64,000 nucleotides of DNA from Pseudomonas sp. RC10 (GTDB lineage: Bacteria; Pseudomonadota; Gammaproteobacteria; Pseudomonadales; Pseudomonadaceae), in NCBI RefSeq assembly GCF_038397775.1, contig NZ_CP151650.1, positions 2,666,001 to 2,730,000 of the forward strand, given 5' to 3'. This document shows positions 52,638 to 61,697 of the stretch, piece after piece. Positions within the stretch are counted from its first letter, which is position 1, and each line of letters opens with the position of its first letter. The position numbers and the translations under genes were made by a program. The notes beneath the pieces were generated by a model. It made no database searches. It saw nothing but the letters and a program-made list of their open reading frames with translations, and was not told the origin of the DNA.

Positions 52638-53555
52638 TCAGGCCGTCGGGCGGTGAATCAGCCGGGAGTATGAGATCAACATACTGGTCAGCTCCTGAGT
52701 GATCGGGGTGAACGGCGATGCGCGACGACTGATCAGGCACACGTTCCTAGAGGCCAGCGGTTCGCGGATCGGGATGGCGATCAAGGACGATGAGAACAGT
52801 TTCATGCTGGGCAGCATGCGCGGCTCGATGGTCAGATAGTCCGATTCAGAGACAATGTGCAGCGTCTCCAGCAACGAGTCTGCGGTGATGGCGATCTTGG
52901 GAGGCGGCAGGCGCTCGGCCTTGAACAGTTCGATCAAGCGGTTTTCCGCACCGCCGACCACGCCTGCGGGCCGGACACTGATCCACTGGCAATCCGTCAG
53001 TTCTCGCACGGTACGCGCGTCCGCGTGAGGGTGTCCCTTGCGCGCGATGATGCTGGCCTCGGAGCTGTACAGGCGCTCGATGGCCAGGTCGATGTCGCTC
53101 ACGTTGGAAGCCAATGGGCACATGGCGAAATCGAGCCGCCCATCCCGAATCTTCTCGATCAGGCCTTTCGCCGCGCCACTGGCGACGTGCACCTGCACCT
53201 TGGGAAATCGTTGGGTGAAGCTGCTGAATACCGGCATCAATAATTCCGCCAGCGGCTCTGACGTCACACCTAGCGCGATCTGGCCCTCCGGCTCTCCTTT
53301 CCACTGCTGGACGTCTTGCAGGGCGCGGTCGCAGTCGAGGGTAATTGACCGGGCCCGGATCAGAAAGCTATCACCCGCCGGCGTAAGGTTGATGCCTTGG
53401 TTGGTGCGAGCGAGCAATGTCACACCCAGCTCTTTTTCCAGGCTTTGAATGGATTGCGTCAACGTGCTCTGCGCCACCCCGAGTTGCCGGGCTGCGGCCC
53501 TGAAGCTGCCTTTGTCCACAACGGAACAGAACGCGCGTAGATGTACCAGTGTCAT
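52638..53555 (-). CDS. LysR-family regulator
   Basis: The 305-residue regulator has a LysR HTH (MTLVHLRAFCSVVDKGSFRA, LGVAQSTLTQSIQSLEK) and effector domain (GQIALGVTSEPLAELLMPVF) of the CynR/nac-like branch. I use ATG 53555, which leaves AGGA at nine bases; ATG 53564 three codons earlier is close to that AGGA. It is divergent from the ABC-importer operon 441 bases away and upstream of the serine hydrolase, so it is the probable regulator of both. Confidence 0.9.
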   Translation of the reverse strand: MTLVHLRAFCSVVDKGSFRAAARQLGVAQSTLTQSIQSLEKELGVTLLARTNQGINLTPAGDSFLIRARSITLDCDRALQDVQQWKGEPEGQIALGVTSEPLAELLMPVFSSFTQRFPKVQVHVASGAAKGLIEKIRDGRLDFAMCPLASNVSDIDLAIERLYSSEASIIARKGHPHADARTVRELTDCQWISVRPAGVVGGAENRLIELFKAERLPPPKIAITADSLLETLHIVSESDYLTIEPRMLPSMKLFSSSLIAIPIREPLASRNVCLISRRASPFTPITQELTSMLISYSRLIHRPTA

Positions 53556-53996
53556 GTGGCTCATTCCTGTCAGACCAGGCTTGGATGGGGAGAGCTTATC
53601 TGATCGATTGCGCGAAAAGCCTATCGGTTTAAGTGATCGCGATCGCAATAACCGATCGTAACGATGATGTGCGCTCTTCTGAAACCCTTGATGTAGAGGG
53701 GGTGATTCGACGTTTCGTTGTAAAAGGGCTTGAGTGGCCGGAATAACCGAACGCGATCATTCGGTACGTTCTTCTCAACGTCCTCGCGGTGCTCTTAAGA
53801 TCGGTCAAGGCTGATGTAACGAGCCTGTGACGCTGTGTCGTTCCCAAAGAACGACTCAAGAACAAAAACGACACGACAGCGATGCCTCACTGCGAGATCA
53901 GAGGGTTGAGGCACTAAAACAAGAAATCATGATGCGTTCGGACGAACCTCGTCCTTGAGATCTGCCAACGTCCGAACGGTTACCAAAGGGTCTTCG
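53556..53996. other. Divergent control region LysR/ABC operon
   Basis: No gene is supported. The interval holds an inverted repeat GTCGTTC-N5-GAACGAC at 53837-53855 and a weaker CCGAA-N8-TTCGG at about 53747-53764, both plausible LysR contact regions. Confidence 0.5.
53837..53855. promoter_or_regulatory. GTCGTTC inverted repeat
   Basis: GTCGTTC and GAACGAC are perfect seven-base arms separated by CCAAA, about 140-160 bases before the binding-protein gene. Candidate operator; the binding factor is unknown. Confidence 0.45.
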
Positions 53997-55562
53997 ATGA
54001 TGAACAAAGCGTTATTTCTGGCGAGCGGACTGTCGGCGCTGATGTCCGGCAGTGCCTGGGCGGACAATTCCCTGACCGTTGCCCTGAATGCTGATATTCG
54101 CAGTACAGAGCCAGGGGTCAACCGCGACACCAATTCCGATGCCGTCATGCTTCATCTCACGGAAGGGTTGGTGGCGTTTCGCGAGGATGCGACTGTCGGG
54201 CCGCTGCTGGCCGAGCGTGTGCAAGTGTCAGAGGATGGTCTTCGTTACACGTTCCATCTGCGCCAAGGTGTGAAGTTTCAGAACGGCGCAACGCTCACGG
54301 CGGCAGATGTCGTCTGGACCTGGCGGCGCTATCTTGATCCGAAAACCCAATGGCGCTGTCTCGGGGCTTTCGACGGGCACACGGGCGCTAAAGTCGTGGA
54401 CATTTCTGCTCCTGATCCTCTCACCGTCACCTTCACGCTGGATCAACCCAACGGTCTGTTCTTGGCGAGCACTGCGCTTCCCGAGTGCGGCGCCAGCGGG
54501 ATTCTGCACCCCGATTCCGTGGTCGATGGCGTGTGGAAGGCCCCGATCGGTACAGGCCCGTTCAAGCTGGGTGAGTGGAAGCCCGCCCAGTCGATCGAGC
54601 TGGTGCGGTTCAACGACTACACGCCGCGCAGTGAGGCCGGTCCTGATGGCTACACGGGAAACAAGACGGCCAGGCTTGATCGGATCAAGCTGATGGTGAT
54701 CCCGGACCCTGCGGCGGCGAAGGCGGCGCTGCTCTCGCGAAACGTCGACATGCTGATAGACGTCACCCCGATTGACGCTGATGAGTTGGCGCAAGTGAAG
54801 GGCGTGAAGATTGCCTCCAGCGGCACGATGTCCGTGAGCGCGCTGTTGTTCCAGACACGTGACCCTTTGCTCAAGGATGTGCGGCTGCGCCAGGCCATCG
54901 CCTACTCGCTGGACACCTCCCAGATCGTCGCGGCGCTGACCGAGAACAGGTCCAGGGCGAATCCGTCGATGGTCGCTCTGGGCAGCAAGTACCATCAGGC
55001 CGCTGAAGACCAGGGATACGGGTACGACCCCGTCAAGGCCCGACGGCTGTTGGCGGAGGCCGGCTACAAAGGGCAACCGATCAAATTACTCGTCAACAAA
55101 CGCTACCCCAGCATTTTTGACATGGGCGTATTCGTCCAGGCAATGGCCAGGGAAAGCGGCATTAATCTGGAGCTGGAAACCCTGGAGTGGGGTACGCAGC
55201 TGGAGCGCTATCAGAGCGGCAACTACCAGATCATGGCGTTCCCTTACTCCGAGCGCCTGGACCCTGCACTGAGCTTTGATTCCGTGAGCGGAAACAAAGA
55301 CAAGGAGCCGAGAAAGGTGTGGGATAACCCGCAGGCACTTCAACTGTTGGCCGAGGTCACCCGTGAAGCGGACCCTGACAAACGCCAGGCGCTTTTCGAT
55401 CAACTCCACGCGCTGATGATCAAAGACGTTCCGCTGATCGCGATGTACAACGGTAATTCGATTGCCGCGCATCGTGATTACGTCCAGGGGGTAAAACCCT
55501 GGCCGGTGTCCAAGCCACGGTTCTGGACCGTTGAGCTGCAAGCCGGGAGGCCGGGAGCATGA
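53997..55562 (+). CDS. ABC transporter substrate-binding protein (SBP_bac_5)
   Basis: The 521-residue periplasmic receptor has a Sec signal (MMNKALFLASGLSALMSGSA, cleavage after AWA-DN) and the family-5 fold of DppA/OppA/opine-binding proteins: ADNSLTVALNADIRSTEP, LRQGVKFQNGATLTAADVVW and KDVRLRQAIAYSLDTSQIV. It delivers a di- or oligopeptide-like or opine-like compound to the permeases. AAAGGG precedes the ATG at 53997; ATG 54000 is also possible. The stop overlaps the next start. Confidence 0.93.
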   Translation: MMNKALFLASGLSALMSGSAWADNSLTVALNADIRSTEPGVNRDTNSDAVMLHLTEGLVAFREDATVGPLLAERVQVSEDGLRYTFHLRQGVKFQNGATLTAADVVWTWRRYLDPKTQWRCLGAFDGHTGAKVVDISAPDPLTVTFTLDQPNGLFLASTALPECGASGILHPDSVVDGVWKAPIGTGPFKLGEWKPAQSIELVRFNDYTPRSEAGPDGYTGNKTARLDRIKLMVIPDPAAAKAALLSRNVDMLIDVTPIDADELAQVKGVKIASSGTMSVSALLFQTRDPLLKDVRLRQAIAYSLDTSQIVAALTENRSRANPSMVALGSKYHQAAEDQGYGYDPVKARRLLAEAGYKGQPIKLLVNKRYPSIFDMGVFVQAMARESGINLELETLEWGTQLERYQSGNYQIMAFPYSERLDPALSFDSVSGNKDKEPRKVWDNPQALQLLAEVTREADPDKRQALFDQLHALMIKDVPLIAMYNGNSIAAHRDYVQGVKPWPVSKPRFWTVELQAGRPGA

Positions 55563-56500
55563 TGCGTTTTGTTATCCAGCGTTTGGCAATGGCCCTGCCC
55601 ACGCTGTTCCTGATTTCGTTGATGGTGTTTGCCATCATCCGCCTGGTGCCGGGAGACCCTGCGCTGCTGATGCTCGGTGATATGGCTGACGCTCACAGTC
55701 TGGCGGTGACCCGCGAAGCGTTGGGCCTCGACCGGCCCATGGCGCTGCAATTCCTGATCTGGCTGAAGGCTGTTCTGAGTGGTGATCTGGGAATGTCCAT
55801 CACCACCAGTCAACCCGTTCTGCCGCTGATCCTGGACCGCTTCAGTGTGAGCGCCAGTATTGTCCTCGTTTCGGTCCTGGTGGCGGCAATGGTCGCCGTC
55901 CCGCTGGGGCTGCTGGCTGCCTGGAAGCAAAATAGCCCGTTGGACTTCGGCGTCGTGGCCGGCGCGACGCTGCTGCTGTCCATCCCCGGTTTCTGGCTGG
56001 GATTGCTCCTGCTTTATGCCTTCGGCATCAAGCTGGGCTGGCTGCCGGTGGTGGGGTATGTCTCGTTCAGTGAGGCGCCCTGGCAGGCGCTGAGTTACAT
56101 CGTGCTCCCCATCGTGACGCTGACGCTGGTGGAATTTGGCGCGATCACGCGCATGGCGAGGGCCAGTGCCATTGAAGTCCTGCGACTGGAATACATCACT
56201 CACGCCCGGGCCAAAGGCTTGTCTGAGGGCGCCGTGCTTTGGCGGCATGCCTTGCGAAACGCCTTCGCGCCAACGTTGACCCTGATCGGTTTGATTCTGG
56301 GCAACCTGCTCAGCGGTATTGCGGTACTTGAAACCGTTTTCACGCTGCCCGGCATCGGTCGCCTCATGGTCGACGCCATTTATGCACGGGACTATCCCGT
56401 TCTGCAGGGATGCCTGTTGCTGGTGACGTTTGTGTATGTGCTCGTCAACCTGCTCGTCGACCTGCTGTATCCGCTCTTCGATCCAAGGGTCAAGCTATGA
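55559..56500 (+). CDS. ABC transporter permease (DppB type)
   Basis: The 313-residue inner-membrane permease has six helices, the N-terminal MMRFVIQRLAMALPTLFLIS of DppB proteins and the EAA-type loop RASAIEVLRLEYITHARAKG that contacts the ATPase. It overlaps the binding-protein gene by four bases (ATGA) and the next permease by four. Confidence 0.94.
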   Translation: MMRFVIQRLAMALPTLFLISLMVFAIIRLVPGDPALLMLGDMADAHSLAVTREALGLDRPMALQFLIWLKAVLSGDLGMSITTSQPVLPLILDRFSVSASIVLVSVLVAAMVAVPLGLLAAWKQNSPLDFGVVAGATLLLSIPGFWLGLLLLYAFGIKLGWLPVVGYVSFSEAPWQALSYIVLPIVTLTLVEFGAITRMARASAIEVLRLEYITHARAKGLSEGAVLWRHALRNAFAPTLTLIGLILGNLLSGIAVLETVFTLPGIGRLMVDAIYARDYPVLQGCLLLVTFVYVLVNLLVDLLYPLFDPRVKL

Positions 56501-57375
56501 ACAAGCCTCTTACAAAAGACGCGGTGTTGAGGGTTCCGCCCGTTTGCGCCGCTCGACGCAGCCGGCGCCTGCTGCCACTGAACGGCATCATTGGCACCAC
56601 GTTGCTGGTGCTCCTGTTGATGACCGCGTTGGTGGGGTTGGTGTGGACTCCCTCGGACCCTCTGGCCTTGAACCTGCTGGCGCGTCTGAAGGCGCCATCC
56701 GTGCAGCACTGGCTTGGCACGGATGAATACGGCCGTGATGTCCTCAGTCGCCTCATGATCGGTGCGCACACCAGCCTGTGGATCAGCGCCCTCACGGTCA
56801 CTCTGGCGGTCATCGCGGGAACGTTCCTGGGCCTGATCGCGGGCTTCTTCCGGGGATGGTTCGACCGCATCCTGATGATGATCAACGATGCACTGCTGGC
56901 ATTCCCCGGAATTCTTCTGGCGCTTGGGATCATGGCGATCATTGGCCCGAGTCTCTACGGAATCGTGTTTGCGCTGAGTCTTGCCTACACCCCGTCCGTG
57001 GTGAGGGTGGTGCGTGGCACCGCCTTGTCGCTGCGGGAAAAAGAGTTCGTCGAAGCGTCTCGGGTCATTGGCAACTCGGAGCTGTACACGATGTTCCGTC
57101 ACGTCGCGCCGAACTGTGTCGCGCCCATCTGCGTGCTGGCGACGAGCATGTTCGGGTGGGCCATCCTCGCCGAAAGCTCTCTCAGTTTTCTGGGGCTTGG
57201 CGTGCCGCCTCCGGCTGCGACCTGGGGCAACATGCTCGCGGCCAGTCGTCCCTACATCGCCACGGCGAGCTGGCTCGGGGTGTTTCCGGGGGTGTGCATC
57301 GCCTTGTCGCTGTTGGCTTTCAATCTTTCCGGCGATGCGTTGCGCGATCGTCTCGACCCACGGATGAGGAAGTGA
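56497..57375 (+). CDS. ABC transporter permease (DppC type)
   Basis: The 292-residue partner permease has HWLGTDEYGRDVLSRLMIGA and ALSLREKEFVEASRVIGNS typical of DppC/OppC proteins, with six helices. The ATG lies inside the DppB-type stop (ATGA). The ATPase gene begins two bases after its stop. A frame extending upstream to 56410 overlaps dppB coding and is not needed. Confidence 0.94.
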   Translation: MNKPLTKDAVLRVPPVCAARRSRRLLPLNGIIGTTLLVLLLMTALVGLVWTPSDPLALNLLARLKAPSVQHWLGTDEYGRDVLSRLMIGAHTSLWISALTVTLAVIAGTFLGLIAGFFRGWFDRILMMINDALLAFPGILLALGIMAIIGPSLYGIVFALSLAYTPSVVRVVRGTALSLREKEFVEASRVIGNSELYTMFRHVAPNCVAPICVLATSMFGWAILAESSLSFLGLGVPPPAATWGNMLAASRPYIATASWLGVFPGVCIALSLLAFNLSGDALRDRLDPRMRK

Positions 57376-57377
57376 GC

Positions 57378-59021
57378 ATGACGTCATCCCATGTTTTGTT
57401 GGCAGTGGAAAACCTTCAGATTCGAGTGGGCCTGGATGGACATCTGGCGGTCGATGACCTCAGTTTTACCGTCGCCCCGGGGGAGATCGTCGCCCTGGTG
57501 GGAGAGTCCGGCAGTGGCAAGACGATGGCGGCCCGCGCCGCCATTGGCTTGCTGCCACCGCCGTTGGAACAGGTCGGCGGCGCCGTGCGTTTCGAAGGGC
57601 GAGACCTTGCGGGACTGCGACCTGAACAGCTTCGCCAGATCAGAGGCGCGAAGATCGGCATGGTGTTCCAGGAACCGATGGTCTCCCTCAATCCGTCGCT
57701 GACCATCGGCCAGCAGATGGCTGAAGGCCTGCGATTGCACACCGACCTCAATGAGGAAGACATTCGGCTGCGCAGTCTGAAGATGCTGGAGCACATTGGC
57801 ATTGCTGACGCCGAGAGATGCCTTCGTGCCTATCCGCATGAGTTCTCGGGTGGTATGCGTCAACGCATCATGCTCGCGTCGGTCATGCTGCTGCGCCCCG
57901 CGTTGCTGATCGCCGATGAACCGACGACGGCACTGGACTGCCTCGCGCAGCTTGACGTGCTCAAGTTGATGCTGGGGCTGGCGCGGGAAGAGGGCACCGC
58001 CATTTTGTTCATCAGTCATGACCTGTCGCTCGTGGCGCGCTATGCGCACAAAGTCGTGGTGATGCGTAACGGCAAGGCGATCGAGCAGGGCACGACTGAA
58101 CGGATTCTGTTATCGCCGCAGGCGGAATACACCCGGCAGCTGCTTGAGGCATTGCCGCGGCGCGGTGTGCTGGTGCCACTGCCGCCCAGCGAGCGTCCAG
58201 TGCTGGAAGTCGAAGGCGTCAGCATCGAGCACCCCGGACCACGCAGTTTCTGGGGCCGTGCCGCGCACAAACGTGTGGTGCACGGCGCCAGTCTGTCCAT
58301 CGCCCCTGGCGAAACCCTCGCCTTGGTGGGGGGCAGTGGCTCAGGCAAAACAACGTTGGGGCGGGCTGTGGTCGGCCTCGTCAAACCCCGGGAAGGTGCG
58401 ATCCGGTTTCAAGGGGTCGATATCCTTCAAGCCGCCAATCGCGAGCATCGTCTTCAGTGCCAGATGATCTTTCAGGACCCTTATTCGTCACTCGACCCAC
58501 GCATGAAAATCGGCGAGATCCTCGCCGAGCCCTTGCGTCACGAACCGTCACTCGACGCAGCGGAAAAACGCGAGCGGGTGCGCAAGACCCTCATTGATGT
58601 GGGCCTGACGGAGCAGTTCGTTGATCGTTTTCCCCATCAGCTCTCTGGCGGTCAGCGGCAGCGAGTGGCCATTGGCAGGGCGCTCGTCAGGCACCCCCGA
58701 CTGGTCATTGCCGACGAGCCTATTTCTGCCCTGGACATGACCATTCAAAAACAGATTCTGGAACTGTTCGAAAGGCTGCAGGCGCAGTACGGCTTTGCCT
58801 GCCTGTTCATCTCCCACGACCTGGCGGCGGTTGAAAGAATCGCTCACCGCGTCGCCGTCATGAGTGAGGGCAAGCTGGTGGAAATGGGGTCCCGAGAAGA
58901 GATATTCGATCACCCTCGGCATCCCTACACGCGCAAGCTGCTGGCCGCTGCCAGTCCGCTGGAAAAACTTGAAAGCGGTGGCTACCGCATAAGACCCGGA
59001 CCTGTCGCCATCGCCCTGTAA
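57378..59021 (+). CDS. Fused double ABC ATPase (DppD-DppF type)
   Basis: One 547-residue protein carries two ATPase domains that are separate subunits in classical Dpp systems. First domain: Walker A GESGSGKT (about residue 40), signature FSGGMRQRIM, Walker B LLIADEPTTALD. Second domain: Walker A GGSGSGKT (about residue 318), signature LSGGQRQRVAIGRAL, Walker B LVIADEPISALD. The frame is open upstream for 200 codons, but those overlap dppC and lack similarity, so the ATG at 57378 is the start. It energises the importer. Confidence 0.94.
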   Translation: MTSSHVLLAVENLQIRVGLDGHLAVDDLSFTVAPGEIVALVGESGSGKTMAARAAIGLLPPPLEQVGGAVRFEGRDLAGLRPEQLRQIRGAKIGMVFQEPMVSLNPSLTIGQQMAEGLRLHTDLNEEDIRLRSLKMLEHIGIADAERCLRAYPHEFSGGMRQRIMLASVMLLRPALLIADEPTTALDCLAQLDVLKLMLGLAREEGTAILFISHDLSLVARYAHKVVVMRNGKAIEQGTTERILLSPQAEYTRQLLEALPRRGVLVPLPPSERPVLEVEGVSIEHPGPRSFWGRAAHKRVVHGASLSIAPGETLALVGGSGSGKTTLGRAVVGLVKPREGAIRFQGVDILQAANREHRLQCQMIFQDPYSSLDPRMKIGEILAEPLRHEPSLDAAEKRERVRKTLIDVGLTEQFVDRFPHQLSGGQRQRVAIGRALVRHPRLVIADEPISALDMTIQKQILELFERLQAQYGFACLFISHDLAAVERIAHRVAVMSEGKLVEMGSREEIFDHPRHPYTRKLLAAASPLEKLESGGYRIRPGPVAIAL

Positions 59022-59136
59022 GCACACCTGACCGTTTCACCGCTCGCGCGAATCCGACATTTGCGCGAAGGGCGAAGCCATGCCTGAAAAACAAGAAAAA
59101 CATGTAATCACCCACATTCTGCCAGGAGCTAACAAC

Positions 59137-60390
59137 ATGAAAAAATCCCTGACTCGACTCGTGACCGGCGTCGGCGTCGTGGGCACAGGCCTCGTGCCAG
59201 CTTTCGCCCAGGCCGAGTTTTTGAAGGACAGTACAGCAACGCTGGACATGAAGAACTACTACTTCAACCGGGACTATCGGGAAGAATCCGCTCAGTCCAT
59301 GCGCAATGAATGGGCGCAAGGGTTCATCCTGGATGTGAAGTCCGGTTTCACCGAGGGGACGGTGGGTTTCGGGCTCGATGCGGTAGGTATGCTGGGTGTC
59401 AAGCTGGACTCCAGCCCTGACCGTTCGGGAACGGGCCTGCTGGATCGGGGCAGCGACAAGCGCGCCGATGACGAGTACTCCAAGCTCGGTGTCACCGGCA
59501 AAGTCCGCCTGGCCAAAAGTGAGCTTCGATTGGGGTATCTGGTGCCCGATCTGCCGACGCTGCAACCCAACACCAGCCGGTTGTTCCCTCAGTCATTCAG
59601 CGGAACTCAACTGGTCTCCAGCGACATCAAGAACCTGACGTTGACGCTTGGCCAGCTCGATCAGGCCAAAGACCGGGACTCCACCGACTATCAGGACATG
59701 CACCTGACCTCACAAAGCAAGGCCTACAAGAGCACCGCGGCCAGCGACCAGTTCCGCTTCGACGGAGGTGACTACAAGCTCACGCCCAACACGACGCTGA
59801 CCTATCACTATGCGCAGCTGGAAGGCCTCTACAACCAGCAATTCGTCGGTGTGAAAAACAGCTTCGGGCTGGGGCCCGGGGTGGTCAAGACCGACGTCAG
59901 GTATTTTGCAGCGGACGAGGACGGCGCAGCGCTGGCGGGCAAAGTCGATAACCGAGCCTTGAGTACGCGAATGATGTGGAACTGGAACGGCCACAGCATC
60001 GGCGGCGGCTACCAGAAACAAATGGGCAGCACACCCTTCACGTACGTGGACGGGACCGTGACGTACCTGTTTACCGAGTACCAGTTGGTCAACTTTTCGC
60101 AGACCAAGGAACGCGCCTGGCACGGCCGTTATGACTATGACTTCGCGGCCCTGGGTGTGCCCGGCCTGAAGTTCTCCGCACGTTACGCGAAGGGGGATCA
60201 GGCAGAAATCATCGGGTTCAACGGCGAAGGGCGTGAATGGGAGCGCGACATGGACATCTCCTACGTGATTCAGGGCGGCCCTTTCAAGAACGTGTCCTTC
60301 CGCTGGCGCAACGCTCAGAACAACGGCAACTACTACAACGACACCAATGAGAACCGAGTGATCATCGGGTACACCCTCGCGCTCTGGTAA
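59137..60390 (+). CDS. OprD-family outer-membrane porin
   Basis: The 417-residue protein has a Sec signal (MKKSLTRLVTGVGVVGTGLV, cleavage after AQA) and the OprD N-terminus EFLKDSTATLDMKNYYFNRD, followed by amphipathic strands and the typical C-terminal strand RVIIGYTLALW ending in an aromatic. OprD channels admit amino acids, peptides and small carboxylates. Its place inside the importer operon suggests it is the outer-membrane gate for the same substrate. AGGAGC precedes the ATG. Confidence 0.94.
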   Translation: MKKSLTRLVTGVGVVGTGLVPAFAQAEFLKDSTATLDMKNYYFNRDYREESAQSMRNEWAQGFILDVKSGFTEGTVGFGLDAVGMLGVKLDSSPDRSGTGLLDRGSDKRADDEYSKLGVTGKVRLAKSELRLGYLVPDLPTLQPNTSRLFPQSFSGTQLVSSDIKNLTLTLGQLDQAKDRDSTDYQDMHLTSQSKAYKSTAASDQFRFDGGDYKLTPNTTLTYHYAQLEGLYNQQFVGVKNSFGLGPGVVKTDVRYFAADEDGAALAGKVDNRALSTRMMWNWNGHSIGGGYQKQMGSTPFTYVDGTVTYLFTEYQLVNFSQTKERAWHGRYDYDFAALGVPGLKFSARYAKGDQAEIIGFNGEGREWERDMDISYVIQGGPFKNVSFRWRNAQNNGNYYNDTNENRVIIGYTLALW

Positions 60391-60544
60391 CCCGTGTGCC
60401 GCAGGAGGTTGGCGAGGTGGAGATGCACCTTGCCGATCGTTTTGGCCTATCAGGATAGCCGGGGCCGCCCTTACTGCCATTCAGGACGGCTCGCTAAGAT
60501 TTCTCTCAGCGTCCGTCCTTTTCAAACGTCGAGAATTTTACCTT

Positions 60545-61663
60545 ATGGAACATCGCGCACACCCTTTGGTGATGGCTACTCCGGGCTGCCACAGGCAAAT
60601 CGACAGCGAGCACTACGGGCCAGTTGGCCAGGGTCGCAAGGTCTACATCCAGGCGGCGCTGCACGCCGATGAAATTCCCGCCATGCTTGTTGCGACACGC
60701 TTGCGCAAACACCTCATCGAGCTGGAAAAAGCCAACCGCCTCCAGCATGAAATCGTGCTGGTGGCCGTGGCCAACCCGGCTGGTCTGGGGCAATTCATCA
60801 TGGGGGCATCGAGCGGTCGTTTCGAGTTGGGAAGTGGTCGGAATTACAACCGAAACTTTCCGGTGCCTCACCGTGAGATTGCTCAGAGCGTCGAAGGCGC
60901 TCTGACCCATGACGCATCTGCCAACCTCACCCTCATTCGCAACGCCTGGCTGAAGAGCCTGAGCGAATGGCAGCCGGCTGACGAGTATGCGTCGATCCAG
61001 CGCACGCTCATGTTGCTGGCTCACGACGCGGACATCGTGCTGGACCTTCATTGCTCCCGCGAAGCCGCCATGCACCTGTACACCGGCGAGGATGTCTGGG
61101 AAGAGGTCGAGCCTCTGTCGCGCTACCTGGGTGCGGAAGTTTCGCTGCTGGCCAATGACTCTCAAGGTTATTCGTTCGACGAGGCTTTGTGCCTGCTCTG
61201 GAGTCACTTGCGCAGCCATTTTGGTGCGAGGTTTCCGATCCCCAACGGTAGCGTGGCGGTGACCATCGAGCACCGTGGCCAGCGGGATGTTTCCTATGAA
61301 ATAGCGGAGCAGGACGCGACTGCGATCCTCGATTACCTCGTGCACCGTGGCGCGATAGCAGGCGTTGCGAACCCCCTCCCACCATTGCGTAATCCCGCGA
61401 CTCCCTTGGCCGGAAGCGAGCAGTTTTACGCCCCGTCGGCCGGCATTCTGGTGCACCGCGTCCCGGCAGGCAGGCGTGTCCAGGCCGGGGATGAGCTGTT
61501 CGACATCGTCGATCCCCTGACGGGAGACGTGCTCACCCTCACCAGCAAAACGTCCGGCGTTCTGTATATGCGCCGGGAGATCAGATTCGTCAGGCCCGGC
61601 GATCCGTTGGGGCGGGTATCGGGCGCTGTGCCTATACGCACCGGGAAACTCCTCGGTGCATGA
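60545..61663 (+). CDS. Aspartoacylase/succinylglutamate desuccinylase-like deacylase
   Basis: This 372-residue zinc-dependent hydrolase of the AstE/AspA type cleaves the acyl group from N-acyl amino acids. Zinc ligands are His and Glu in QAALHADEIPAML and a third His in VLDLHCSREAAM; GRNYNRNFP is the family carboxylate-binding segment, and the catalytic Glu is in VTIEHRGQRDV. The C-terminal barrel-like region after 290 (AGILVHRVPAGRRVQAGDEL) is biotinyl-like, as in family members that bind carboxylic acids. The ribosome binding site is weak; ATG 60572 is an alternative start. Confidence 0.9.
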   Translation: MEHRAHPLVMATPGCHRQIDSEHYGPVGQGRKVYIQAALHADEIPAMLVATRLRKHLIELEKANRLQHEIVLVAVANPAGLGQFIMGASSGRFELGSGRNYNRNFPVPHREIAQSVEGALTHDASANLTLIRNAWLKSLSEWQPADEYASIQRTLMLLAHDADIVLDLHCSREAAMHLYTGEDVWEEVEPLSRYLGAEVSLLANDSQGYSFDEALCLLWSHLRSHFGARFPIPNGSVAVTIEHRGQRDVSYEIAEQDATAILDYLVHRGAIAGVANPLPPLRNPATPLAGSEQFYAPSAGILVHRVPAGRRVQAGDELFDIVDPLTGDVLTLTSKTSGVLYMRREIRFVRPGDPLGRVSGAVPIRTGKLLGA

Positions 61664-61697
61664 GTGCCTTTCGGGGTCATTTATTCAGGAAATCAAG

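Noticed and set aside
51135..52673. 512-residue frame antisense to the serine hydrolase
   Set aside because: The opposite strand has catalytic SxxK and YxS motifs and a normal start; this frame has shadow composition.
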